64,000 bases of DNA from Brucella grignonensis (GTDB lineage: Bacteria; Pseudomonadota; Alphaproteobacteria; Rhizobiales; Rhizobiaceae). Positions within the stretch are counted from its first letter, which is position 1, and each line of letters begins with the position of its first letter. This document shows, piece by piece, positions 45,998 to 54,782 of this stretch. The notes beneath the pieces are model-generated. The model searched no databases. It was given only the letters and a program-made list of their open reading frames with translations, and was not told where the DNA came from. Location: contig NZ_NNRL01000163.1 of assembly GCF_002252505.1 (NCBI RefSeq), positions 1 through 64,000 on the forward strand, given 5' to 3'. Made by a program: the position numbers and the translations under genes.

Positions 45998-47560
45998 TTA
46001 TTGTTTGGTCACATCTTTGAGATGCAGCAGGAATGACGGCTGGAGCTTGAAGCCCTGAACTGCAGCTGTTGTGACAGCATTCTGTTTCCAGTTGGCAACA
46101 AAGAGCCATGGCGCATCGTCGTGGACGATAGACTGGATCTCGCCATAAAGCTTGCCACGCTCTGCCTGATCGGTCGATGTGCGCGCCTTGGTCAGCAATT
46201 CATCGACTTTCGGATTGGAGTAATAGCCCGAGTTAAAACCGCCCTTGTCCGGCAGGGCTTCGGTGCGAAGCGTGAGATATGGAACCGTGTCTGGATCATT
46301 GGTCATCCACGCCATTTCAGCCATGTCTGCCTTGCCATCGAGCCCGGAATTCACGCGACCAAGAAAGGTGTTCCACTCGTAGGTTTCAATCTTCACCTTG
46401 AAGCCGACTGCCTGAAGATCCGCTTGAATAGCTGCACCCATATTGATCGGGTCAAGCATCCCTGAGCCACCTTCTGTCACATAGAAAGTGAGTTCAGGAT
46501 TGGTAGCGCCTGTTTCTTTTAACAGCGCCTTGGCTTTTTCCGGATCGTAAGGATATGGCTCGGTTTTATCATCAACCCAGTTGAATGCAGGTGGCACGGG
46601 ACCAGCCGCGACAGTTGCTGAACCTTGCAGGACATTATCGACCAGACCCTGTTTGTTGACTGCATAATTTGCAGCCTGACGAACTTTCTTGTCGGCGAAC
46701 GGTCCGCTTTTGGTGTTGAGAATGCTGAACCAGACATGCGGCCCCGCCTGTTCTGCGACGGCGAAATTTGCATCCTGCTTGAAGGTTGCGAGATTATCCG
46801 GCGGCACCTCGACCATGATGTCGATGCCACCGGCCATCATTTCAGCAACGCGGGTATTGGCGTCGGTGATGGGACGGAAAACAATCGCGTTCAAGATCGG
46901 AGCCTTATCCCAGTAGTCGGGATTACGCTCGACCACCACGCGCTGGCCAGACTGCCATTCGGCAAATTTGAATGGGCCGGTGCCCGACGGATGGCGACCA
47001 AATTCAGTGCCATATTGTTCGACGGAGGCTGGCGAAACGATGAGGCCGGTCGGATAGGCGAGGTTTGACAGGAAGGGCGCGAACGGCTCTTTCAGTTTGA
47101 ACTCGACTGTGTTTGCATCAACCGTATTGACGCTTTCGATAGATTCAAAATTGAAGGACAAAGGGAACGGGCCGGTATTGTAGAACGGGTGATCCTTGTT
47201 CAGCATCCGCTCGAAGTTGAACTTGACCGCTTCCGCGTTGAAATCCGAACCGTCATGGAATTTCACGCCCTGTCTCAGCTTGAATGTATAGGTTTTGCCA
47301 TCGTCTGAAATGGTCCAGCTTTCAGCAAGCGCTGGCTCGATTTCCAGCGTGCCATCCTTATAGCGGACCAGACCGTCATAGATGTTCACAAGGATGCGGA
47401 AATCATTGGTTGCCGTGACCGTGTGTGGGTCAAGCGATTGCGGTTCGGCAATCTGCCCGACGATCAGAACATCGGGCGGTGTCTGCGCGCCAGCGTGAAA
47501 TGTCGCTGAACCCAGAACCAGAGTGGCCGCTGTCAAAACGGCTCGAAATAACCTCTTCAT
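45998..47560 (-). CDS. dipeptide-type ABC transporter substrate-binding protein
   Basis: 520 residues from ATG 47560 (AAGGAACCGCTA upstream), with a Sec signal (LFRAVLTAATLVLGSATFHA, cleavage near AGA-QT). The mature protein shows the family 5 extracellular solute-binding signature: AESWTISDDGKTYTFKLRQG, KFHDGSDFNAEAVKFNFERM, and YYSNPKVDELL near the end. Likely ligands are dipeptides or opines; the setting suggests glutamine dipeptides or NAGGN, which is inference. First gene of the importer operon; a terminator separates it from the M42 gene upstream. Confidence 0.9.
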   Translation of the reverse strand: MKRLFRAVLTAATLVLGSATFHAGAQTPPDVLIVGQIAEPQSLDPHTVTATNDFRILVNIYDGLVRYKDGTLEIEPALAESWTISDDGKTYTFKLRQGVKFHDGSDFNAEAVKFNFERMLNKDHPFYNTGPFPLSFNFESIESVNTVDANTVEFKLKEPFAPFLSNLAYPTGLIVSPASVEQYGTEFGRHPSGTGPFKFAEWQSGQRVVVERNPDYWDKAPILNAIVFRPITDANTRVAEMMAGGIDIMVEVPPDNLATFKQDANFAVAEQAGPHVWFSILNTKSGPFADKKVRQAANYAVNKQGLVDNVLQGSATVAAGPVPPAFNWVDDKTEPYPYDPEKAKALLKETGATNPELTFYVTEGGSGMLDPINMGAAIQADLQAVGFKVKIETYEWNTFLGRVNSGLDGKADMAEMAWMTNDPDTVPYLTLRTEALPDKGGFNSGYYSNPKVDELLTKARTSTDQAERGKLYGEIQSIVHDDAPWLFVANWKQNAVTTAAVQGFKLQPSFLLHLKDVTKQ

Positions 47561-47672
47561 TAGCGGTTCCTTTCGTTTGGCCATATCTGCCTGCAAATCT
47601 GTCAGGATATAATTTATAGTAAGGAAATGACGTATATCAACAAATTATCATAATTAATTTGCGCACACAGAA

Positions 47673-47693
47673 AAGGCGGGATGACCCCGCCTT
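47673..47693 (-). terminator. intrinsic terminator after the M42 peptidase gene
   Basis: AAGGCGGG (47673-47680) and CCCGCCTT (47686-47693) form an 8-bp stem with a five-base loop. On the minus strand the stem is followed by TTCTGTG so that four T residues end the hairpin, giving a standard Rho-independent terminator 24 bases after the stop at 47717. Confidence 0.85.
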
Positions 47694-47716
47694 CAAATTC
47701 TCTGTGCTGTTTTCAG

Positions 47717-48874
47717 CTATTCTGTCGGGCTGTCTTCCGGCCTCAGGTCCTGCTCGGCAGTGGTCGATGTCTGATGCGTGAAGCCCTTGAGACCCTTGGT
47801 GGTTTCCTCGGCATCGCGCTTGATCTCAACCTCGCTCATTGCATAGTGAACAGTGAGCTTTGCAATCGATGTGAGTGCGCTCAAATGAATGCGTTCATAG
47901 CCATGCGAGGCATCGACACCGAAGGTCAGAAGTGCTGTGCGAACATCGTGGCCAGCCTCTACCGCAGATGCTGCGTCAGAGCGATAATAGCGGAAAACGT
48001 CCTTCTGCACCGGGATATCGTGCTCGCCGCAAAGCTCGTAAAGCTTTTTAGTCAGATGATAATCGAAGGGGCCGGTCTGGTCGGCCATGGCAAGTGTTAC
48101 GCCAAATTCGGACGAATTCTGACCGGGGGCTGTGGTGCCATTATCGATGGCGACCAGTGATGCAATGTCGGGGACAACAGCAGCAGAAGCGCCAACGCCG
48201 ACCTCTTCGCCGATGGTGAAAATCCAGTATGTATCGACCGGCGTTTCGACATCAAGCCGTTGCATCGCCTCGAGCGACGCCAGCATGATGGCAACGCCTG
48301 CCTTGTCATCCAGATGTCGTGAGACAATGAAACCGTTATCGATGAATTCCGGCATCGGATCGACGGCAACAATATCGCCGACATCAATGCCAAGCTCCAT
48401 CAGATCTTCCTTGTTGCGGGCAAGCGCATCGACGCGCAACTCGATATAAGTCCAGCCAACGGGAAGCGTATCCACCTCTTCATTGAAAGTATGGCCGGAG
48501 GCTTTCAGCGGCAGGATCGAGCCGCGATAGGTGCCTTTGGAAGAGAAGATCGAAACGCGCGCACCTTCTGCAAAGCGTGCCGACCAGTTGCCGATTGAAA
48601 CAAGCTCAAGCCGCCCGTTGGATTTGAGATATTTAACCTGTGCGCCGAGCGTATCGACATGAGAAACGATACCGCGCGCGGGCTTTCTCGATTTGCCGGT
48701 GCGGCGTGCGCGGATTGCACCGCGCCGCGTCAGGATGACTTCGAGGCCGAGGCGCTCCAGTTCGCGTGCAACGAAATGCACCGCTTCGTCTGTGAAGCCG
48801 GTTGGACTGGGGATTGCCAGCAGGGCGCCTAGTTTTTCGAGTAAATAATCTTGATCAATCGCAATATTTGTCAT
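47717..48874 (-). CDS. M42-family metallopeptidase of the NAGGN system
   Basis: 385 residues. The metal-dependent M42 fold is visible: IPSPTGFTDEAVHFV near 20, first ligand in GIVSHVDTLGAQV near 70, DPMPEFIDNGFIVSRHLDDK near 175 with the bridging Asp, the catalytic Glu pair in WIFTIGEEVGVGAS near 220, and SLVAIDNGTTAP near 245. Peptidases of this subgroup accompany asnO and ngg in many genomes, where they may hydrolyse NAGGN or process a related peptide. Here it is separated from asnO by a transporter operon but keeps the same strand and setting. Confidence 0.85.
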   Translation of the reverse strand: MTNIAIDQDYLLEKLGALLAIPSPTGFTDEAVHFVARELERLGLEVILTRRGAIRARRTGKSRKPARGIVSHVDTLGAQVKYLKSNGRLELVSIGNWSARFAEGARVSIFSSKGTYRGSILPLKASGHTFNEEVDTLPVGWTYIELRVDALARNKEDLMELGIDVGDIVAVDPMPEFIDNGFIVSRHLDDKAGVAIMLASLEAMQRLDVETPVDTYWIFTIGEEVGVGASAAVVPDIASLVAIDNGTTAPGQNSSEFGVTLAMADQTGPFDYHLTKKLYELCGEHDIPVQKDVFRYYRSDAASAVEAGHDVRTALLTFGVDASHGYERIHLSALTSIAKLTVHYAMSEVEIKRDAEETTKGLKGFTHQTSTTAEQDLRPEDSPTE

Positions 48875-49075
48875 GGTCGGTTAATCTACGGTCCAGATAT
48901 TCAACGTCAAGCTCAGGCTTGGATTTAGTGTCCAGGTGAGTTAGATTCAGGTGTGGCGAGCGTTGGATTTTCTTGATAAATTCAGCACCTTATACATTGG
49001 CTTCGCGCCGGGACTTGTGTAGCTTTGCAAAAACAACGGGGGGCGTTGATTTGCTGCTTGGGGATATGCATCCTA

Positions 49076-50629
49076 ATGATAAAGCTGCGTACCAACGGGG
49101 ATCGGTGGTTTGTTGCACTCATTGCGTGTGTTGGCATCGCATTAACTATTCTCTTAGGGCAGGTGGAACTTGTCCGGCTTTCATATGTTCGGCTTAATGA
49201 CTATCGGGACGATCTGCTGTCCCACTCTATAAATGTTGCAAAATCCAGCCGTGATACTCTAAGCGTTGTGAATGGCACCAGTCAGGTGCCATGTTCAGAT
49301 GAAAATCTGAAAGAGTTGCGCCTTCTTACATTCAGAGCACACTACTTTCGCGATGTCGGTCGGGTACTGAACAATCGTATTGTCTGCACTGCGCTATGGG
49401 GCCGATTGTCTCCGCCTGCTGAGTTGCCCACGGCAGATAGGGAAGTAGACGGCGGCCATCGTTTGTGGGGACAGGCTAAAGGTATCGGTAGTCATCTGAC
49501 CGCGGTTGATATGGTTATGCATGGCACAGCTGTTGTTTTCACATCGCCGGTTGCCTTTGCCTTGTACGAACGTCCGCACCCCAATCTGAGTGCGCATATC
49601 ATCAGTCAGGATGGTCAGTATATTTATAGGACGTTTGGAGATGCCAGCCAGTTAACGACGCAGCAGCCGGAAAAGCTCGCCTGGTATGATTTACGCTCAC
49701 ATCGACTTACGTCACGCTGCTCCGGTGAGCTCGATATTTGTGTGATTGCCGCTCTTACAGGGGTCAGCATATTGCAACAGGCACCGGGTGTCTTGTTGGC
49801 ACTTGTTGCCTTTGGAGGGCTCGCGGGCAGTGGACTGGGTGTGATAGCCGTCAAATGGCGGCGTGGCTATTCCTCGCTCCCTCAACAGGTCAGGCGGTCT
49901 ATTGCGGAGGGGCGGATAAGCGTCGTCTACCAGCCATTGGTGCGATTGCGTGACGGGCATGTAAATGGTGCCGAGGTGCTGGCGCGTATGTCGGACGATC
50001 ATGGAGATCCGATCGCGCCTGACGTGTTCATTTTAATCGCCGAGGAACACGGCGTCATCAAAGATATTACGCGTATCGTGGTGCGCAAGGCGTTGAACGA
50101 AATGCAGACGCGCCTGAAGAAAAATGCGGACTTTTATCTCAGCCTGAATTTGTCGGTCGATGATGTGATTGATCCGCGCACGCTTGAGTTTTTGGACGAA
50201 GAGATCAAGCAACGTGGTCTTTCACCACGGCAAATCGTGCTGGAAATCACCGAGCGGTCGACAACCCATCATGAACGTCTCATTGAGAGCATGACGTCAT
50301 TCCGGGCACAGGGCTACGAGTTCTTCATTGATGATTTCGGGACCGGCTACTCCAATCTTGCCTATCTGGCCAAACTACCGATCAGTGGTATTAAAATCGA
50401 CCGCATGTTTACGCAGGCTATTGGAACCGAGGCGGTTAGTTCCGAGATTGTCGAGAACATCTGCAACATAGCACAGCGCTTGGATATTAAGCTGGTTGTT
50501 GAAGGCGTGGAAACGAAGGAACAGGCGGATTACGTTCTTGCCCTGCATCCAGAGGCGGTAGGACAGGGGTGGCTCTTTGGTCGCCCCGTGCCTGCTGCGA
50601 GCTTGCCTCGGGCCGGCTTGAAAGTTTGA
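49076..50629 (+). CDS. membrane c-di-GMP phosphodiesterase with CSS sensor and EAL domain
   Basis: 517 residues from ATG 49076. A first membrane helix (FVALIACVGIALTILLG) leads to a periplasmic CSS-type domain of about 200 residues with CSDENLKELRLL and a second Cys in RIVCTALWG; a second helix (LLALVAFGGLAGSGLGVIAV) precedes the EAL domain. The signature loop reads GAEVLAR (EVL variant), and LNLSVDD, LEITERS, IDDFGTGYSNLAYL, IKIDRMF, VVEGVETKEQ and GQGWLFGRP keep the catalytic acids and Lys, so activity is expected. CSS domains sense thiol/redox state via DsbA-type disulfides. It would hydrolyse c-di-GMP and could influence exopolysaccharide and biofilm formation. TTG 49025 is an alternative start. 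Confidence 0.88.
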   Translation: MIKLRTNGDRWFVALIACVGIALTILLGQVELVRLSYVRLNDYRDDLLSHSINVAKSSRDTLSVVNGTSQVPCSDENLKELRLLTFRAHYFRDVGRVLNNRIVCTALWGRLSPPAELPTADREVDGGHRLWGQAKGIGSHLTAVDMVMHGTAVVFTSPVAFALYERPHPNLSAHIISQDGQYIYRTFGDASQLTTQQPEKLAWYDLRSHRLTSRCSGELDICVIAALTGVSILQQAPGVLLALVAFGGLAGSGLGVIAVKWRRGYSSLPQQVRRSIAEGRISVVYQPLVRLRDGHVNGAEVLARMSDDHGDPIAPDVFILIAEEHGVIKDITRIVVRKALNEMQTRLKKNADFYLSLNLSVDDVIDPRTLEFLDEEIKQRGLSPRQIVLEITERSTTHHERLIESMTSFRAQGYEFFIDDFGTGYSNLAYLAKLPISGIKIDRMFTQAIGTEAVSSEIVENICNIAQRLDIKLVVEGVETKEQADYVLALHPEAVGQGWLFGRPVPAASLPRAGLKV

Positions 50630-51144
50630 CTACGGGAATATAGTAATTTTAAGTTGACTATTTTAATCATATATAAAAATAGAAGTTGGCGTTGCTGTTA
50701 CAATCGCAGCTTCAGCTTTAAAAATGCACGTGCAGGAACGGGTGGAAATTGCACGGACAGAGAGCAGACGGGTGTTGGAGTTATGCCTCCAGATCCCTTC
50801 TTCTGCGAGATTGTTTTGGGGATCGTTCTGTGATCCGTGCGAAAAGCTGATCGATAAATATACCGACCACACTGGCAGCTCAAATGTCGTAAACGGCGGT
50901 AAAGCTTCCACTTCTAATTCACTTGAGGTGCGTCATTTTGTACAAAGGCAGATTTCTTCGCCTTTGCAATGCAAAAAGCCGCTCCCTCAATCGTCTTAGT
51001 AGTGAGAGAGGCTAGTGGTCTGATTCCGACATTTGCATCCCTTGATACAGGCATTCAACAAATGTCGGAATCAAACGTCAAATTCAATCCACCAGCGTCT
51101 TGTTCATATTGATCAGACTCCGCCTATCAACAGGGATAGACCAC
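50630..51144. other. intergenic region before the heme oxygenase gene
   Basis: About 515 bases with no gene I can support. The left half is moderately AT-rich and contains short overlapping ORFs on both strands without recognisable motifs. The right part carries the inverted repeat at 51021-51073 and must hold the heme oxygenase promoter; no Fur, Irr or RirA box could be assigned. Confidence 0.5.
51021..51073. repeat. perfect 15-bp inverted repeat upstream of the heme oxygenase gene
   Basis: TGATTCCGACATTTG (51021-51035) is matched exactly by CAAATGTCGGAATCA (51059-51073) around a 23-base spacer. It ends 71 bases before the start codon at 51145. It could be a dispersed palindromic element of this genus, a transcript hairpin or a double regulator site. 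It is not followed by a T run. Confidence 0.7.
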
Positions 51145-51762
51145 ATGACTGACGTTATTGTCCTTAAGCAACCGGTTGCTCTTCCTCGTTCGAAGCGCTT
51201 GAAGGCGCGCACGACTGGAACGCATGAACGCCTTGATCAGAGCATTATGGCAGGCGATCCGTTTGCCAGCCGTGAGCGCTATGCTCTGTTTGTCGAGGTT
51301 CAGTATCAGTTCCATCGTGATATCGATGCGCTCTACGATGATATGGCTCTGGATGTGCTGCTTCCCGATTTGAAGGGCCGTCGTCGTTTCGCGCTGGTAG
51401 GACAGGATCTGATTGATCTCGGTTTCGATTTGCCAGTAGCAGACGGAGAGCCCGCTTTCCTGACTGGTAACGCTATCGATCTGCCAACTGCTCTCGGCTG
51501 GCTCTATGTCGCGGAAGGCTCCAACCTTGGTGCGGCTTTTTTGCTGAAAGAAGCGTTGAAGCTCGGCCTGTCGGAAGAACTCGGCGCACGTCATCTGGCT
51601 GGTGCGCCTGAAGGGCGGGGTCTCCACTGGCGTACTTTTACCGCAGCCCTTGATGATATAGAGCTGACCGTTGCAGAAGAGGAGCGGGTTGTTGCAGGTG
51701 CGGAAGCAGCCTTTCTCCGCGTTCATGCACTGGTGCGGACAATCTTTCATAACCGTCTCTGA
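51145..51762 (+). CDS. hemO: biliverdin-producing heme oxygenase, HemO type
   Basis: 205 residues from ATG 51145. It opens heme with oxygen and releases iron from imported heme. The proximal heme ligand is His27 in RTTGTHERLDQSI, followed by SRERYALFVEVQYQFHRDID; the distal helix is GWLYVAEGSNLGAAFLLKEA and the C-terminal GARHLAGAPEGRGLHWRTF segment matches the Neisseria HemO/Pseudomonas PigA group closely. Cytoplasmic. It points toward a decayed tonB fragment and a heme receptor with its sigma/anti-sigma pair, giving a complete heme-iron module. Electron donor is not encoded here. Confidence 0.92.
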   Translation: MTDVIVLKQPVALPRSKRLKARTTGTHERLDQSIMAGDPFASRERYALFVEVQYQFHRDIDALYDDMALDVLLPDLKGRRRFALVGQDLIDLGFDLPVADGEPAFLTGNAIDLPTALGWLYVAEGSNLGAAFLLKEALKLGLSEELGARHLAGAPEGRGLHWRTFTAALDDIELTVAEEERVVAGAEAAFLRVHALVRTIFHNRL

Positions 51763-51819
51763 CGTAGTTTCAGAGGGCGGCAAGGTTGCTCTATATGGTT
51801 TTCCGGTTGGCGTGCGTGA

Positions 51820-52095
51820 CCAAGGCGCTGGCAGTCGCGTCTGATGGCGCATCTCGAGCGTCGCAAGAAGTATCCGTCGGGTGCTAAGTCCCGCCGGGAA
51901 GAAGGCGTTGTCTATGTCCGCTTCCGCATCGACGATACGGGCAAAGTGCTGTCCGCTTCGCTTGCCTGATCGTCAGGTTGGTCAGAGCTTGATAACGAGG
52001 TTCTTTCGCTGGTCCAGCGCGCCTCTCAGGTTCCCGCTCCGCCACCGGACGTCAACAAGACGATCACGGCACCTGTAAAATTCAGCAGACGGTAA
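51820..52095 (+). pseudogene. tonB C-terminal domain remnant
   Basis: Read from 51820 the frame gives RRWQSRLMAHLERRKKYPSG-type sequence, then REEGVVYVRFRIDDTGKVLS, SGWSELDNEVLSLVQRASQ and PVKFSRR before TAA 52093. That is the complete TonB C-terminal fold (W..RL.AHLERRK.YP, VxFxIDxxGxV). A TGA at 51967-51969 interrupts it exactly where relatives have an Arg (between SASLA and SSGW), and a second TGA at 51817 cuts it off upstream, with no membrane anchor or proline-rich region before it. So the gene is decayed by loss of the 5' part and at least one nonsense change. A housekeeping TonB elsewhere would have to energise the receptor. Confidence 0.82.
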
Positions 52096-52129
52096 GAAGA
52101 TGGGCTGGAAGATTTCCCAGCGCATCTTC
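52096..52129. terminator. hairpin between hemO/tonB remnant and the heme receptor gene
   Basis: GAAGATGGGCTGG (52096-52108) pairs with CCAGCGCATCTTC (52117-52129) over 13 positions with one mismatch, followed by ATTTTC on the plus strand. It starts right after the TAA of the tonB remnant and ends four bases before the stop of the opposing receptor gene, so it can terminate both. Confidence 0.8.
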
Positions 52130-52133
52130 ATTT

Positions 52134-54656
52134 TCAGAACTTGCGGCTGAAAGAAACTTTCAGATTGCGGCCCGGCATGGCCGTGATGCCATCCGTCAGA
52201 TATGGTTCGTACTCTTTATCGAATACGTTTTCCAATGCGAGACGCAGTTCGGAATCCTTCATGAAACCTTGCGTCGGTGTCCAGTTGAAGAACAGGTCGT
52301 GTACGGCATATCCGGGAGTCTTTGGTCGATTGTAGCTCTGGTCACCTTTGACATATGAGGTTCTGTCCTGCTTGTCGACAAAGGTTCCCGTCCAGCCAAA
52401 ATTGATATCCTGATCGGGAAGTTTATAGCCGAGGGTCGTTATAACCGTCGTCGGCATAATGTCGTTGATATAGCTGTCTGGTCCATAGATATTGTTGACC
52501 GTGCCCTGACGTCTGCCGATCATGTAAGTCAGGCTGGCATCTGCGAACATGAAGTCGTTCTCATAATGGGCTTCCAGCTCCACGCCGCGCGAATAGTAGG
52601 ACGGCATGTTCCAGTAAAACGGTACTTCGCCATTTTTCAGGCCGACCTTGTTTGCGCTGCCCACCCGCCGCGCCACAGGATTGGTGACATGATTATTGAA
52701 GAAGGAACCGCGCACCATCAGCATATCGGTATCGGTAAAGATGCCGCTGAACGAAGTGTCCGCACCGATGTTGATCGTGTTGTTGCGTTCGACTGCAAGA
52801 TCCCTGCTGGTTCCCGATGTCTGGGTGCGTCCGCTCTGTACCGAGTAGATTTCATCGATGTTAGGAGCGCGCATTGCGTAAGCCCAATCGGCAAAAAGCC
52901 GGGTGGTCGGCGTTATCTGATACGATGCGCTGATGGCTGGTGTGAAACCATGGTGAGATGCTGACGAATAGTCGTGTCCGGCTTTCGGATCGTTATAGAT
53001 CGCAGCAGCATTTGGCTCGCCTTCGGAGCGAACATAGTCATAGCGGATGCCGGGCGTGATGGTCAGCTTGTCAGTGATGGCCATGCGATCACGCATGAAG
53101 AAGGACGTCACATCCTGTTTGCCGCCTGGCATGATCCACGGCGCGTAATAGCCGTAATTATAGTTCTTGTCTTTCTTCTTTGTGATGTCGAACATCGTCA
53201 CATCACGAACGTGGTGGTTATATTGCACACCGTAGTTCAGACTGTGGTCAATGCCGCCAATTTCAAAGTTGGAGGTGTTTTCTGCCTCGATATGAAAATC
53301 CGAATATTTCGCATCATTCTCGGTGCCGCCAAGAGAGGCTGTCCCGTTTACACCAGCAGCACGTTCTGCATGCATGTCGGTTGAGGAATAGCTTGCCATG
53401 ATGCGCGTGTTCACGAGGTCGCTGTTGCCATCGTAAGTGTGTTCGACAACCGAAGTGAAATCTTTCAGCTCTCGCCAAGCGAGAAGCCTGCGCATTGCTT
53501 CCTTATAGGCGGGCGTTCCGGGAACGAGACTGTTGCTGGTCGGTTGAAGCTGGCCGCGAATGGCTGCGAGCGGTCCCCAATTGGCACTTTCACCATAAAG
53601 AACTGAAGCCTTCAGGGTATGTCCGCCATATTCACCGGAAAGTTTGCCGGAGAAGGAAGTCAGCTCGGAACTGGAATAATTATAGGTCTCGCCGCCGCCA
53701 ACGCGCATGTTGTCGCCCTTGCGCCAGGTCAGACTGGCAATGCCGTCGAAAGTCATGCCCGTGCCAAGATTGGAGCGACCATAAACTGCGCCGGTTTCCA
53801 GAAACTGCTTGTTGGCGGTCTGGTAAGCGGTTTTACCCCATGCGCCCCAGTTTTCGCCTTCGCGCAGCATATCGGCTGCGTCCTTGCTCTCAAGTTTCAC
53901 GGTGCCGCCGAAGCCGCCATTGCCGTAACGAACGGAGGTTGCACCCTTTTCAATCTCGACGCGCTTGAGCAGTTCAGGTTCGACGAAGATGGTGCCCTGA
54001 TCGTATTTTTCGAAGTTCTTTGGGGCACCGTCGAGGAGAACACGAACATCACTTTGGCGCGAGAAACCGCGGATCGAAATCGACTGACCTTCGGTGCGTA
54101 CCCCGCCCAGCATTGCGACACCGGGTGTCTTTTTGATAAGTTCCGGAATTGTCGAGGCCTGTGCCTGCTGCATCTGTTCAGGGGTAATCTGGGAGACGCG
54201 TGGGTCCAGATCAGCAAAATTTACGCCGGTGATCTGCGAAAAGCTGATCGTATCGAGCTGCACAGCACCGTCGACAGCAGGCAAAGCCGCGTTGTTTCCC
54301 GTTGCTTCACGTTCCAGCCGCACTGTGCGGTTGCCGGTGAAGCGATACTGGATATCGGTGTTGCGCAGCAAAGCGGAAAGCGCTTCGGCTGGTGCCATGG
54401 TTCCACTTACGCCCGAGGTGTTGAGCCCACTGGTGACGGATGCATCAAATGCGATTTGCAGACCCGTTTGCACAGCAAGACGATTGAGCGCGGTCGAAAG
54501 CGCACCGGCCGGAATGTTGACAGCGACGGATTGTACTGCAGCCTGTGCAAATGCAGGTGTGGTCAGGATGGGGCTTAAAACAGTACCGCTCAAAAGCAGT
54601 GAAGCAAATAAGGGACGTGCGCAGCCAGTGAGAATGCGCGAAGCGGGGCTTTTCAT
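52134..54656 (-). CDS. TonB-dependent heme/hemoglobin receptor with STN signalling domain
   Basis: 840 residues from ATG 54656 (the frame is open to 54737 but MKSPASRIL begins the signal). Signal peptide about 1-38 ending FAQA. Residues 40-120 are the STN domain (VNIPAGALSTALNRLAVQTG), used for cell-surface signalling. The plug has QAQASTIPELIKKTPGVAML, RVLLDGAPKNFEKYDQG, and VEIEKGATSVRYGNGGFGG followed by KDAADML, phrasing typical of heme receptors. The barrel contains YAMRAPNIDEIYS at the place of the heme-binding FRAP box and ends in aromatic FSRKF. Regulated by the FecI/FecR pair upstream on the same strand. Confidence 0.88.
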   Translation of the reverse strand: MKSPASRILTGCARPLFASLLLSGTVLSPILTTPAFAQAAVQSVAVNIPAGALSTALNRLAVQTGLQIAFDASVTSGLNTSGVSGTMAPAEALSALLRNTDIQYRFTGNRTVRLEREATGNNAALPAVDGAVQLDTISFSQITGVNFADLDPRVSQITPEQMQQAQASTIPELIKKTPGVAMLGGVRTEGQSISIRGFSRQSDVRVLLDGAPKNFEKYDQGTIFVEPELLKRVEIEKGATSVRYGNGGFGGTVKLESKDAADMLREGENWGAWGKTAYQTANKQFLETGAVYGRSNLGTGMTFDGIASLTWRKGDNMRVGGGETYNYSSSELTSFSGKLSGEYGGHTLKASVLYGESANWGPLAAIRGQLQPTSNSLVPGTPAYKEAMRRLLAWRELKDFTSVVEHTYDGNSDLVNTRIMASYSSTDMHAERAAGVNGTASLGGTENDAKYSDFHIEAENTSNFEIGGIDHSLNYGVQYNHHVRDVTMFDITKKKDKNYNYGYYAPWIMPGGKQDVTSFFMRDRMAITDKLTITPGIRYDYVRSEGEPNAAAIYNDPKAGHDYSSASHHGFTPAISASYQITPTTRLFADWAYAMRAPNIDEIYSVQSGRTQTSGTSRDLAVERNNTINIGADTSFSGIFTDTDMLMVRGSFFNNHVTNPVARRVGSANKVGLKNGEVPFYWNMPSYYSRGVELEAHYENDFMFADASLTYMIGRRQGTVNNIYGPDSYINDIMPTTVITTLGYKLPDQDINFGWTGTFVDKQDRTSYVKGDQSYNRPKTPGYAVHDLFFNWTPTQGFMKDSELRLALENVFDKEYEPYLTDGITAMPGRNLKVSFSRKF

Positions 54657-54782
54657 GTTGTTTCCAGTCTCAACGTTCAAGGCGTTGGGCGTTTTGGTGC
54701 CGAGGCTCTCGCGCGGGTTGCGCAAATTGCCTTTCATGGACTGGACGAATGAAATTGAGTGTTTGGGACATTCGGCAGAAAA

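Noticed and set aside
45936..46109. 58-residue N-terminal extension of the DppB-like permease
   Set aside because: It overlaps the 3' end of the substrate-binding gene, is not permease-like, and ATG 45935 with its ribosome site starts the first membrane helix properly.
50724..50999. Plus-strand 91-codon ORF in the hemO upstream region
   Set aside because: No ribosome site, no motif, low-complexity polar end, and an overlapping ORF of similar quality on the other strand; probably chance or very old decay.
51881..52078. 65-codon ORF called on the plus strand downstream of hemO
   Set aside because: It is the wrong frame over the tonB remnant; the neighbouring frame shows the TonB fold.
52566..54578. 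Long plus-strand ORFs opposite the TonB-dependent receptor
   Set aside because: The minus strand encodes a receptor with clear signal, STN, plug and barrel; the plus frames have no motif.
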